Positions 23,940-34,206 of a stretch of 64,000 bases of DNA are shown here, piece after piece. The notes below the pieces were generated by a model that saw only the letters and a program-made list of their open reading frames with translations, had not been told where the DNA came from and did no database searches. Made by a program: the position numbers and the translations under genes. Within the stretch, counting starts at the first letter, position 1, and each line of letters opens with the position of its first letter. Origin of the DNA: Pestalotiopsis fici W106-1 (lineage: Eukaryota > Ascomycota > Sordariomycetes > Amphisphaeriales > Sporocadaceae); the NCBI RefSeq assembly GCF_000516985.1, contig NW_006917095.1, positions 3,236,942-3,300,941 on the forward strand, read 5' to 3'.

Positions 23940-24830
23940 AGCCTTTTATCTAACCCTATACGTTTTCGATTGGGTTGAGATCCGGACTACTAGGTGGCCA
24001 CGGTACAACGGGGATATCCATTTTTTCCATCGCAGCTTAAGTTAATTTTGCCCTATGGGAGGGTGCATTATCGTATTAAAAGTAGAAATCACGTAGAAAC
24101 GGGCGCTAGTACCGTTAAACTCTAGGGAGAATGTACCGGATGTACTTCTCGGCGCCGATGCCACCCATTTCTTTTTCCCAGAAGAAGCAAGGGCCTTTGC
24201 GGCGTCCCGTAAACGATGCCCAGAACATCCAGCCGTAGCCCTTTTCACGAAAAACAGCCCAGACATCGTCGTCTTCCACGTCGTAAATCGTAATCTATTG
24301 CTTTCCCGTAAGTTAGTTCGTTGCCTAGGTTTCGTCGGACCACAGGATATTCGGGGACGGATTAACCCAATTTTCTTCGTCCGGCCACTGCTTAAGCGCC
24401 TATTTAGCGAATTTAACTTTTTTCTTTTTCGTTGCGATAGTTAATCGAAGTTTGCGTTTGCGTATACAACGTTAGAATCCGAGCTTCCTTATTGCAAATG
24501 CGACGGCGTTTTCGCCGTAATTTTAGAAACTAAGGATTAAGAACCTGAGATTACGCTATGGAACTTTGCGGAGGAAGCGATCGTTATTAAGGTACTATTT
24601 AAGTCGATCGCGTTCGGCAGCTGTAATAATTGTACGGCGTGGTGCCTTTAATGCTTTACGTGGTGTGAGGGGATTCTCCACTGCGTATTAAATTTGACGA
24701 TACGTGTATTTATCGTCGAATTTGTCCTTTAAAACGTCGTATTCCCATCCAGTTTTTTTACGAAGAGTTTTGATTTTTAAACGATCGTCCCGGGTCAGCT
24801 CGGCTGCTCTAGCATTACGCTATTATACCG
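23940..24830 (-). pseudogene. Tc1-like DD34E transposase, stop-riddled
   Basis: The catalytic core is intact in reading frame. The first Asp lies in WSDET (Asp codon 24336-24334), the second in DNAPSHRAK (24072-24070), and the Glu in SPDLNPIE (23967-23965). The second Asp and the Glu are 34 residues apart, the DD34E spacing of Tc1-like enzymes. Upstream, TRDDRLKIKTLRKKTGW reads as an N-terminal helix-turn-helix. In-frame stops are frequent, for example two after IENV where a Trp would be expected, consistent with TGG to TAG change. No frameshift is needed between the catalytic residues, so decay is by point mutation. Integration and excision by this copy are not possible as written. Confidence 0.88.
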
Positions 24831-25178
24831 GCTTTTCCTCCCGTTGTATCTGGATCCGGTAAAAACGTTCGGCAGAAGGGGAATCGTGGATCGGCTGGTG
24901 GTTGACAAGCTGTTTTATGTCTATTGTCCAGTCGGGAGAGTGGTATCTGGTGTAATGTGGCATTTCGTATTAATCGACGATAACTGTTGGTTACTGGAGG
25001 AAACGAGAGTTAACGGGAACAGCCTGTTGTACGGTCAAAAAAAGGGAATTTATATATGATGCAATGGCAAATTGCCGTATGACTTCATTTTCAACTTTTG
25101 GAATCGATGTATTATTACAGCCAATTTATATGGGAAAATATATGCGGAGCAGTTTACGTTAAAAACAGCCTGTTATGT

Positions 25179-25219
25179 GGGCTTGTATCGCACTAACATT
25201 TCTAATCCCTGAGGAGGTA
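25179..25219 (-). repeat. right terminal inverted repeat of Tc1-like element
   Basis: 41 bp, complement of the left repeat at 23636-23676 with few mismatches, followed directly by the TA target duplication at 25220-25221. Confidence 0.9.
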
Positions 25220-25221
25220 TA

Positions 25222-25930
25222 TAGTTGCAACATATCTTGGTCGTCTCCACGTTTCTATAGAATGTCACTAGCGAGGCTTTCGAGTGCATACCACTGTGAA
25301 CAATCTATACCTGTTCTATGATGATTGCCTATTCAATGTCAATAACGGACGCCGGCGAGGATATTCGACCCTTGTCTAGTCTTGTCATAACCTCGCCGTT
25401 GCCGTGGTTCCTTGGCATATAGACAGAGAATCATGATGTAAAAATGTTAAGCGTGCCTGTAAATAACTCGATACTCTGAGAAGTAGTTGTGACGATTGAT
25501 TGAGATGCAAGAACGATAGATTTAGAGTATTGTCTTTTCATTGAATTAGTTGATGCATATTCAAGCCTGCCTCATTCGTAGGTGACTATCATCAGAGCAA
25601 GAAATGCTGCAAGATCATGTCTAAATGCGCGGCTTCCTGGTGACTCTCTGACATGAAACCTCCGAGGTGATAGTAATACATTGTTTATATTTTCGATGCC
25701 GGATTCGAACGCAGGCACTTTTTGCTTCCAGGTTATGGCATTTTTGCGAATCTTTTTGAACCGCAGTCTGGCTCGATCTACCCATGGGTATATGACGCGG
25801 GTCTATACGGCCGATCTGTTGCCCTCATCGACATGAGAGGCATAATATACATTTGTTGTATAATACATCATACATCTTTGGTGGTTAGTTGGTTGATTGG
25901 TGCCAACTTGTGTCCCAGTCGAGTTCTGTT
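25222..25930. other. intergenic, no supported gene
   Basis: 709 bp between the transposon and mL49. A minus-strand GTTCGAATCC at about 25698-25712 resembles a tRNA B box, but no A box or acceptor stem accompanies it. Otherwise unremarkable. Confidence 0.45.
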
Positions 25931-26468
25931 TCAGAAGCCCATGTTCCTCAAGAACTCGATAACATCTTCTTTCCTGTGACCCTGTGTACTAGTCAGCGTC
26001 AAGAACCCTGGCCTCGACTGTTTCGCTGGCACTCACCTTGATCTCAATATGATTGGTGATGCTGTTCAGTTTGACATCCTTTTCAGTGACACCCAGGGCT
26101 TCGGCCACATCGAGCCGAAGCGCCTGCAGATTTCCCTCTCCCTTCTTGAGCAAAGTCTTCTTCAAGTTGCCACCACGGTATCTCCTCTCGTACACGGCCA
26201 TGTTGTTCATGCGGTTGCGACCAACAAAGTAAGGCAGATCCTGGGGGGGCCGTGATGAAAGCGCATCCGTGCTAAGTTGTGAGAAGGCGCTTGGCTCGGA
26301 CGACTGATTTGCGCTCGGTTGCGATGCCAGAGCAGGGGATTCTGTGGTAGTAGATGGAGTAGACTCGATTGTCAAGCTTCGGATCGAGATGGGGGTGCTG
26401 AAGCGGATTGCCAGTGTTGGCCGTGGTGCAGCCGCCACCCGGAGAGATCTTGCTGTCCTTGCAAACAT
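25931..26468 (-). CDS. IMG2: mitochondrial large ribosomal subunit protein mL49 (Img2)
   Basis: Exons 26468-26037 and 25981-25931 give 483 nt, 160 aa. The N-terminus is an Arg/Ser/Ala-rich amphipathic stretch without acids (MFARTARSLRVAAAPRPTL), a good mitochondrial presequence. The mature part carries the Img2 signature: LPYFVGRNRMNNMAVYERRY, GGNLKKTLLKKGEGN, then a ferredoxin-like LRLDVAEALGV and NHIEIKGHRKEDV across the intron. The second exon restores the expected ending EFLRNMGF; reading through instead would add an unrelated tail. The protein is a structural component of the mitochondrial 54S/39S ribosomal subunit. It is divergent from the eIF3e gene 497 bp away. Confidence is high, including the splice. 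Confidence 0.93.
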
Positions 26469-26965
26469 TTTCGAACAGATTATGTGTTTCTGTTGGGAGT
26501 TTCCAATTCGTTCAATCCGTTGTCGTCGCTAATACTCCTCTGCGCTGAATGAGATCCTCTCCCCCAAATGCAATGCCTGAGGGCTGCTAGATTGAAACTT
26601 TTGGCGGCTGCAAGTGCTTTCCAAGAGCTGCGACGGACCACCAATAATTCCGGGGCCGCGTTCCATGGAGTCTAAAAAAGAGACAGACGCGCCAGTGGAG
26701 GCAAGGCGGCATTCATTCATTGGACCATACACCAGCAGTCACTAAAATTTCCACACGCGCTGGGCGGCAAATCTCCGGCTCACTTCTCCACAACCCGCGC
26801 TCGTTCCCTCACTTTCGTGGGTTTGTGTGCAAATTCGGTGAACTGCCCCGCCATTCATTGATTTGACTTCGAGTTCGCTGGGAGTAAAGTCATACACCAC
26901 CTCCGAACCCAGGACCCCCAGATCCAGACTCCCATCGCAGCGCCACATAGGACCTTTGCGACAAG
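26469..26965. promoter_or_regulatory. shared promoter of mL49 and eIF3e genes
   Basis: 497 bp between two divergent starts of translation-related genes, so both promoters and leaders must lie here. No coding potential; the side near eIF3e is C-rich like a leader. Confidence 0.5.
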
Positions 26966-28319
26966 ATGGCCGAATACGATCTGCTCCCCAAGCTGGTGGC
27001 TCACCTCGACCGCCACCTCATCTTTCCCCTTTTGGAGTTCGCCAACAACCAGGTCGCCGAGGACGATGACGCCAAGGCTCTCGAGTTCACCAAGGCCAAG
27101 TATGAGCTGCTCAAGACGACCAACATGACCGACTTCATCGGTAGCCTGAAGGCTGAGCTGGACGGTCTGGACGAGGTGCCCGCAGAGTTCAACGACAAGC
27201 GCCAAAAGGTTCTGTCGCGCCTGGAGCAGTTCGAGGACGAGACGAGCAAGATTACAGATCTGTTGGGCAACGAGGAGGTCGTCAACAACCTGCGTAGCGA
27301 CAAGGTTGCCAACTTGGATTTCTTGAAGAAGGAGCACGGCGTATGTCATTGACTGAATGATGCAAGAATAAATTGGACATGAATGCTGACATGCTATGCG
27401 ACAGGTCACGGTGGACAACGTGAACGCTCTCTACGATTTTGGTAACTTCCAGTACAGCTGCGGCAACTACGCCGCTGCATCAGAGCTTCTATACCAGTTC
27501 CGTGTGCTCTCCACCGATAACGACAAGGTGGCTGCCGCGACATGGGGAAAGCTCGCCTCCGAGATTCTCACCACCAACTGGAAGGAGGCCGTGGAGGAGC
27601 TGCTCAAGGTCAAGGAGACCATTGACGGCAAGCTGTTCAACAACCCCCTGGCACAGCTCAACAACCGATCATGGCTCATTCACTGGGCTCTGTTCCCCCT
27701 CTTCAACGACGACTCGACCCGAGACCAGATTCTCGACCTTTTCTTTAGCCCGCCTTTTATCAACAGCATCCAGACTAGCTGCCCTTGGATCCTAAGATAC
27801 CTGACCGCCACCGTCATCACCGGCCGCGGCCGCACGAGAAACTCTGGCCAGTACCAGAAGCAGCTCAAGGACATTATCCGCATTGTCAAGCAGGAGGCTT
27901 ACGAGTACTCGGACCCCATTACCGACTTTGTCCGCGCCCTCTACATTGACTTTGACTTTGAGGAGGCTCAACGCCAGCTTTCACTTGCCGAGGAGATTCT
28001 GAAGACCGACTTCTTCCTCATTTCTACTGCTGACCTTTTTGTTGATGCTGCCCGTCATCTTATCTCTGAGAGCTACTGCAAGATCCACGCCCGTATCGAC
28101 ATTAAGGATCTGAGCGCGCGTCTAGGTCTTGGCCAGGATGAGGGAGAGAAGTGGATTGTCAACCTGATCCGCGACACCAGAGTGGATGCCAAGATTGATT
28201 ACAAGGAGGGTACAGTAGTCATGAACCACCCGCCCAGCAGCGTGTACCAGCAGGTGATTGAACGGACCAAGGGTGCCTTTTTCAGAACCCAGGTTCTGAG
28301 TGCAGCCGTTGCCCGATAG
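26966..28319 (+). CDS. INT6: translation initiation factor eIF3 subunit e
   Basis: Exons 26966-27340 and 27405-28319 give 1290 nt, 429 aa. The N-terminus [20 protein letters not shown] and the following EIF3 N-terminal region are typical of eIF3e/Int6, and the C-terminal half carries a PCI domain (AALYID-type helix [16 protein letters not shown], then winged helix with [20 protein letters not shown]). Length is slightly below the 440-450 aa of most orthologues. eIF3e bridges the eIF3 core and the 40S ribosome during initiation. The single intron interrupts after KKEHG. Codon use is strongly biased to C-ending codons, consistent with high expression. Cytoplasmic. Very secure. Confidence 0.96.
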
Positions 28320-29222
28320 AGTGGGCAGGTGAATGGGCACAAACAGAATCAGATTGGGATCTGGTAGATTTTGCCCCTGGCGGTAGTCAGAGAGCGAAAG
28401 AGAGCAAGAACAGAAAGGCATGCATGCGCGGCGTTACAGGGTGTCCGGAATCGGCTAAAAACCAATAGGCGGTTAGACTTGCTTGACTGTATGGATAAGT
28501 TTAGTTGCATTTTTGCTTCTTCAAGAACTAATGAACAAAAAAAAACTACAGTGAAATGGAAATTCCCCATCATCTCGATTGGTCCATGTCTGCTTGCGGA
28601 AGGGGGATTCTAGAATTTTGCACTCCACACAGACAGACACGACAAAGTCCCATGTCAATTTTTGATTGTTCCATTTACGACTAGCAAGTATTCGTAGACT
28701 GATTGTGATTTGCTGCGGTGATCCCTCCGACTCACCAAACCCACCGCCCACGTCCCCGAGCTTCCGTCACTAATCTGTCATTTACAGAAACTGCTGATTT
28801 TGGGTTACATGACGTAGAGATCGGCAACCCCACCAGGCCGTTTGAAGGGTGAGGCGCTGACCCGAAGCGAACTCACACCAAGCTCACTAAAGAAGTCCCC
28901 CGGGACCCTGCATTATTTGCTATCTGCTTTTTTTTCCCTCACAGGGACCAACCACTGCTAGGTGTTTTGCTACTATTACTACTACTACCACCACCACCAT
29001 CTACTTTTAACAGATTATCCACTTCGGCCTTTGAACCCTTTTTTATTAAATCTTATCTCCCCTGTATGCGGCCTTTGCTCGTGGTATATATCCTCGACCA
29101 AGTAACAGTTTGGTGAGGGTACACCCTTTTATCTTTTGAGAGAGATCGATTTACCATGTGCCATGCGCTTGGCACAATAGAATAGATCTGTTCGATGCTG
29201 TCCCATTTCTCCTTGACATGAC
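28320..29222. other. intergenic, probable 3' end and promoter
   Basis: 903 bp. The first part is probably the eIF3e 3' region. A short run of trinucleotides (ACTACTACT, CCACCACCACCA) lies near 28975-29000 in the likely leader of the next gene. No gene is seen. Confidence 0.45.
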
Positions 29223-30232
29223 ATGGCGGACATAGAAGGACCCAGCACAGGACCAACTACGCCGTTGGGCGCCCCGTCGTTGGCTTCCTTCTTGGGACTT
29301 TTACCTCCGCCCGGATTCTCCTCCATCGCCATACCGATTCCCAAGGGCTCCATCTATCTCAACCCCATGCTCACCGAGGAGCCTTCATCCATCACGAAAC
29401 CCGTCAGCGCCCCTACTTCGCCCTCTGTGTTGCCCGCTCCCCCCAAAAAGGCCGAGCCAAATGGTGCCTTTACCCTACTCATTGTGAATGACAATCCGAT
29501 AGATAGAAAGGTATGCCACATCAAGTTGTGTCTTGTTACTCTTTTGCACAACCGAAATCGTGGGTGAGTACATGAACGATCATATTGACGCTTCTCTTTT
29601 CCTTAGATTCTTGCAAAGATCTGCGAGAGATGGGGCCAGCCGTATGAGATGGCCGAAAATGGCCAGGAGGCTGTTGAAATGTATAAGCGAGATCCAGTCA
29701 AATTTAGATGCATCTTGATGGGTAAGTAGCTACACCGTCTCGAGTCCAACCTGACCAAGCCATACACCCGATTTCGACTCGAGCTCACTCTTGATCTTTT
29801 CTCTCAGACCTCGTCATGCCAGTAATGAACGGATTCGAGGCTACGGAACAGATTCGCAAATTCGAGGAGGATTCGTGGAATACCTACTCAGAATACCTCT
29901 CCTCTCCGTCCTCCTCGCGAAAGAACGTCGCCTCACCAGAACCAGTCCGGCGCTCCGTCATTGTCGCGCTGGCACCCTCGTATGCCGTTGCAGGGATCCA
30001 CCAACGGATCGCCAACGCTGGATTCGACCTGTCCATGTGCCGGCCGCTGTACCCCAACACCATTTGCAACATGTTCTTTAGCGGTCCGGGCGTCAACGTG
30101 GTTGGCCTGCTCGGCGGTGTCGACGACGATCAGCTCCGGGCCGCGGGCTATCCGCTCAAGGTGGTGCGGCGCAAGCCAAGCAGTATCGGCGAACGAGAAA
30201 TGGGCGAGGCCCTCGGCCGCGCTGTTGCTTAA
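29223..30232 (+). CDS. response-regulator receiver-like protein with degenerate active site
   Basis: Exons 29223-29510, 29607-29721 and 29808-30232 give 828 nt, 275 aa. A Pro/Ser-rich N-terminus of about 80 residues precedes a CheY-like fold: LLIVNDNPIDRKILAKI (strand 1, helix 1), ENGQEAVEMY, the phospho-acceptor Asp at about residue 135 in ILMDLVMPVMNGFEA, then SVIVALAPSYA and LSMCRPLYP. The Asp codon is split by the second intron. Compared with working receivers, one of the two acidic residues is Asn, the conserved Thr/Ser is Ala, and the conserved Lys is Arg. About 30 extra residues (SWNTYSEYLSS and on) sit in the loop after helix 3. No kinase or DNA-binding part is present. It may act as a constitutive or decoy receiver. 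Confidence 0.85.
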
Positions 30233-31665
30233 GAGAGAAAATATGAAAGAAGAAGAGAACGTCCACATTCAGGACTTCCAGAGCAGAATTGCTCTTGATT
30301 ATATTACCCCACCAACCTCCAATTTACAAGGGAAGAACCCTTTTGATGAGCACAGATACTGGAAGGAGGTTATCAAATTAGTCCCCTTTTGTGTAGGTTA
30401 GGTATGATTTTGTTTTATATGGGTTCATAGCGGCATTGGGTGGCGTTTCGTTTATTACATTATTCTCTCGCTCCAATTCAGTATAGACAAATCAATAAAA
30501 AATCGAGTTGCAATCGAGGTTCAACTCTAAAACACTTGGCAAAGCATGGGTGACTATGTTTGAGCAATGTGTAACAGACGAAAGCTACTATAAATTCCAT
30601 TGTAGATTGTAGGATAGCATTACAACTCGGGGCAAAAAACACTTTATTAAGCCTTCTCGGGGAATTATGAACAGCTGGTTTCCCACATTTTCAACAATAC
30701 AAGAGGGAGTCAAGAGTAGTAGACGTGCCATACAAGACTATCCAATACCGTTAGCGTAAGTGCTTCGTCCGAATCCTCAATGCCATGGTATAACAACAGT
30801 GTATACACGTCCATGGCAAGGATCGTGCGATCTTCTCTATTTACCATCTCGATTCAGTTGCAGGTACTTCTAGTCAGCCGGTCTATAGTCTCACAAGCAG
30901 GTTTACATTCTGACGGCGGTATATGACATACGAAATTGTCAAAGTGACACGACTTTTCTCCAACTTGGTATCGTAAAGAGCCTCACCATTTGGTTGGGCT
31001 TCAATGGCCTATCTAATTCCAGAGTATTCATTTCCCTGGCTAAATCGTCCCATGTACTGACTAGCTTTCCCATACGGGCGGGCTAGCCTACGAATCGATT
31101 GCCGGGATACGCTGTCAAATCGGCCATGAAAGACAAATCTCGATCAGAGCCAACAACATAAGATGCAAATATGTACTTATGCAGATAAAAAAAAAACGAT
31201 ATCTAATCTCTCGATGCTCATTCCAAGCATCACGAAATCAGTCATTAAAGCAAGTCATGAGTGTGAATAGCTTTGCGATGAATCCATCTACATAGTAAAA
31301 GACTGCATCGTCGACGGGACCCGCAAAGTTCGTGGCCGTTGGAGTGTATTCGGCGGGGCCATAGCCGGGCTTTCCACTACTTACTTGCTTGCCTCAAAAA
31401 ACCAGCCCCGTAACCAAGAGTCCAGACCTGATCCGTCATGACGCAACCGATTCAACAATTGTAAAAAGACGATAAAGATCTCGGCCAACCGTGCGAGGCC
31501 AATCCGGAACATAGCTGGCCGCCGGGTACATGCGTCCATAGTTGATCCAGGGCAGCATTTTGAGGCGATTTGTAAACGGGCCTCGTGTGTGTGTGTGTGT
31601 GTGTGTGTGTTGTTTTTCCTTTCCTTCTGGGCCCTTGAACTGTTTCGTTGGTACTTTGGATCGCC
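30233..31665. other. intergenic, no supported gene
   Basis: 1.43 kb of mixed sequence with no protein-like frame. The last 100 bp, with a (GT)n tract, is the leader of the next gene. Confidence 0.45.
31585..31611 (+). repeat. (GT)n microsatellite
   Basis: About 13 GT units, ending roughly 55 bp before the ATG of the NTF2-like gene at 31666, probably within its leader. Length is likely to vary between strains. Confidence 0.9.
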
Positions 31666-32174
31666 ATGGCATCTTCCGACTATAACCCGGCGTTCCCGCG
31701 CAGCATCGCCGCCGAGGACAAGATTCGTGCATTTGTGTCGAATTTCTACCAAATCTCGGATGACCCGACCAAGAATGAGGAATGGGTCTCGCACTTTTTG
31801 CCTGATGCCGTGCTGGTCATGGGTCCGGATAGGGCAGAGGGCGTCAATGGTAGGTCTGCTTTTCTTTTTTCTTCCCCTGCCACTGGCGTTTTTGGGATAT
31901 CTTTAATGAAGTGAGAGAGCCAGAAATCCGAAAGATCCGAGAAAAGATGTGGGAAAAGGTGGCAGCACGGAAACATCAGCCCCTCAAGGTCTTTGAGAGC
32001 AATTTTGCCGACGACGGGGGCGCACAAGTGACAGAGTACATGCTGTATGGCGACCTGGTGTACAAACTAAAGACGGGCGAGAGCCAGGGCGTCTCGTGGG
32101 CCGGCAACATGGTTCTGAAGCAGGTGGAGGGCGAGCTCAAGTTTAGCTACTACCGTGTCTATATACAACGCTGA
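31666..32174 (+). CDS. NTF2-like/SnoaL-like fold protein, 144 aa
   Basis: Exons 31666-31849 and 31924-32174 sum to 435 nt, 144 aa. The pattern DKIRAFVSNFYQISDDP, then EEWVSHFLPDAVLVMG and a GRAEG-type loop, then KMWEKVAARKHQPLKVFES and closing beta strands ending SYYRVYIQR is the cone-shaped NTF2-like fold often seen in small fungal proteins. Such proteins bind or isomerise small molecules, or act as adaptors; no active-site set is identifiable. The acceptor could also be the AG at 31910-31911, which would add four residues in the same frame. No signal peptide. Function is not assigned. Confidence 0.75.
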
Positions 32175-33208
32175 GGGGATCTGGAGGAAATGGATGCAAA
32201 AATGCATCAATATGAAACGATAACTTGGTCTTGTTGAAATATTGTTCCATGCTCAAGATGATTCGACACAATTCGCACGACTTGGATACACGGCACGCCT
32301 GGATGCCTTTGCTCTCAACATGTCCAGTGCTGTGTTTTCTCGTCGAGCTTGGTGCCTCCTTCTTGTCTCTTATAGCGACCCGAGGCAATGCATGACCATG
32401 TTGGATACTTCTTCAGTAATATTAAAAAGGCTTTCCAGCAGAATCTGAGATTGGAAAATCCGGTAAGCCCACAGGATATGTAAAGCTGTGAGCCAATTTC
32501 GTATACAGTGTGCAATGGCTGTCCAAATTTTCGATTGCATTTATCTTGTCAGTAGCGAATAGATGGACTAGACACTACCATCTCGACCAAACTTTTAGAT
32601 TTGAATGGGATTTATTTTGGTTCTCGATATGACTGGCAAATGGAAGGATAGCGATTATGAATACGGACAGTCAATAATGTACACTTGGTAAGACATGTCG
32701 ATTGATTATAAGCATGAACCATACTACTTGGTGCAGTACCTCGTGGACTTCACTTGCATGACCAAGGCTACTGTATAAAGGACTTGCCTAGGTAGATTAT
32801 AAAGCAAAAGAATGCCTAGGTAGGAATCTAGCTTTTGCTATAATCCTGCTTGGCAATATACATATTTTGGGCCAGGGATATAGACTCCTTACAGGGCCCC
32901 CCGCTTGCTGCTGTGTAGTTTTGTGGAGAGTGTGGGGTAAATAAGGGAGCCGAGGCACTTGAGGGTCCGGGGAAAACGAAACACCAAATAAATTCGGTAC
33001 AAGACGCCTATTGCCGTGCTTATTTGCGTGGATGCGCATCATTCTGCGAAAAAGAAAGACACAAGAGGAGATCAATTCAGAAAACTATCGTCGGTCATCA
33101 TCCCAAGTTGTTTGCGATTCATTGACCTGTGCGCCATTGCTGTCTCGAGTTTCGCATAGTAATAACGGGAGAAATTGACATCCCCCATACATCATCACAT
33201 TGCCCACA
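32175..33208. other. intergenic, no supported gene
   Basis: 1.03 kb with no protein-like frame. The last 60 bp lead into the enoyl-CoA hydratase/isomerase start. Confidence 0.45.
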
Positions 33209-34124
33209 ATGCCGTCTGCAGCATTTCAAGTCGAGTACACGGGTCGGGTGGCCATTGTCACCATAACGAATGAGAAGAAGCTCAATGCTCTCAGCGGCCC
33301 GCAATACTTTGAGTTGTCTCAGATTCTACGGGAGATTGCTACGCACGACGAGGTCTACATAACATTCTTGACGGCCAAGGGCCGGTACTTTTCAGCGTAT
33401 GTCTTGATTTCTTTTCCCGCAACAATACGCCCATCATTGCTTGGGCCCCCCCCCCTTCTTGAACCGCGGCAACTTTGATATACTGACATGCTTCGACAGC
33501 GGCGCCGACGTCTCCTTTGGCAAGAGCGTGCCAGCAGACTCGGACCCGTACTTTGAGTGGCTGCGCTCCTTTGTCGCCAACAACCTCAACGCGACGCAGG
33601 CCTTTTACACGCACCCCAAGATCCTGGTCGTGGGGCTCAACGGGCCCGTCATTGGGCTGTCGGCCGCCCTGGCCGCGCACGCCGACTTTATCTACGCGGC
33701 GCCGCACGCCTTTCTGCTCACGCCCTTTTCGTCCCTGGGCCTCGTGGCCGAGGGCGGCGCCTCGCGCGCCCTCGTCCGCCGCCTCGGCCCCAGCAAGGCC
33801 AATGAGGCCCTCATCATGAGCCGCCGCATCCCCAGCGACGAGCTGCTCCAGACGGGCTTTGTCAACAAGATCTTTGACGTGGAAAAGGGCGACGACGCAA
33901 AGTTCCGCCAGCTCGTCCTCCAGGAGATTGATGATAAGCTCGGCGAGCACTTGATTGGCGACAGCTTGACGGGCATCAAGGCCTTGATTCGGCAGCCGGA
34001 AAAGGACATTTTGGATATTCAAAACACGAGCGAAGTGTTTGCCGGTTTGGGAAGATTCATGAGTGGTGTTCCTCAGGCCGAGTTTGCCAAGATTGCCAGT
34101 GGCCAAAAGCGACACAAGTTATAA
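33209..34124 (+). CDS. enoyl-CoA hydratase/isomerase family, probably peroxisomal
   Basis: Exons 33209-33396 and 33500-34124 give 813 nt, 270 aa. The crotonase fold is clear: VAIVTITNEKKLNALSGPQY, FLTAKGRYFSAGADVSFGK (oxyanion-hole region), VVGLNGPVIGLSAALAAHAD, then FSSLGLVAEGGASRALVRRLG. The C-terminus is RHKL; HKL is a plausible type-1 peroxisomal signal. The overall layout is closest to fungal delta3,delta2-enoyl-CoA isomerases (Eci1-like), which let unsaturated fatty acids enter beta-oxidation; a hydratase role cannot be ruled out. The start is the ATG of MPSAAFQVEY. The short intron begins with GTATGT and ends ACAG and holds an 11-12 C run. It ends 82 bp from convergent COG1. Confidence 0.88.
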
Positions 34125-34206
34125 GTTATTCACACAGAAAGCAAGCGCAGTGAGATATTAAGTGTTTTTTTTCTTCTTGATGATGGATCTTGGTCCATGC
34201 TGTATT

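Larger units (their letters stand above)
23636..25219 (-). mobile_element. Tc1-like DNA transposon, complete ends, inactive
   Basis: The element is 1584 bp and is bounded by matching inverted repeats starting TACCTCCTCAGGGATTAG, with a TA duplication at 23634-23635 and 25220-25221, the target site of Tc1/mariner elements. It encodes one transposase on the minus strand, read through many stop codons (listed separately). Both ends also share TGCTCCGCAT about 65-75 bp inside. The body is AT-rich and its stops are mostly TAG or TAA, as expected after C-to-T change by repeat-induced point mutation. It is therefore a fossil copy, probably not mobile unless another source supplies transposase. Confidence 0.9.

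Noticed and set aside
25690..25720. tRNA B box on the minus strand (GTTCGAATCC)
   Set aside because: There is no A box or matching acceptor within 90 nt.
31381..31794. Minus-strand open frame with His-Thr repeats
   Set aside because: The repeats come from the (GT)n tract, and the frame overlaps the NTF2-like gene.
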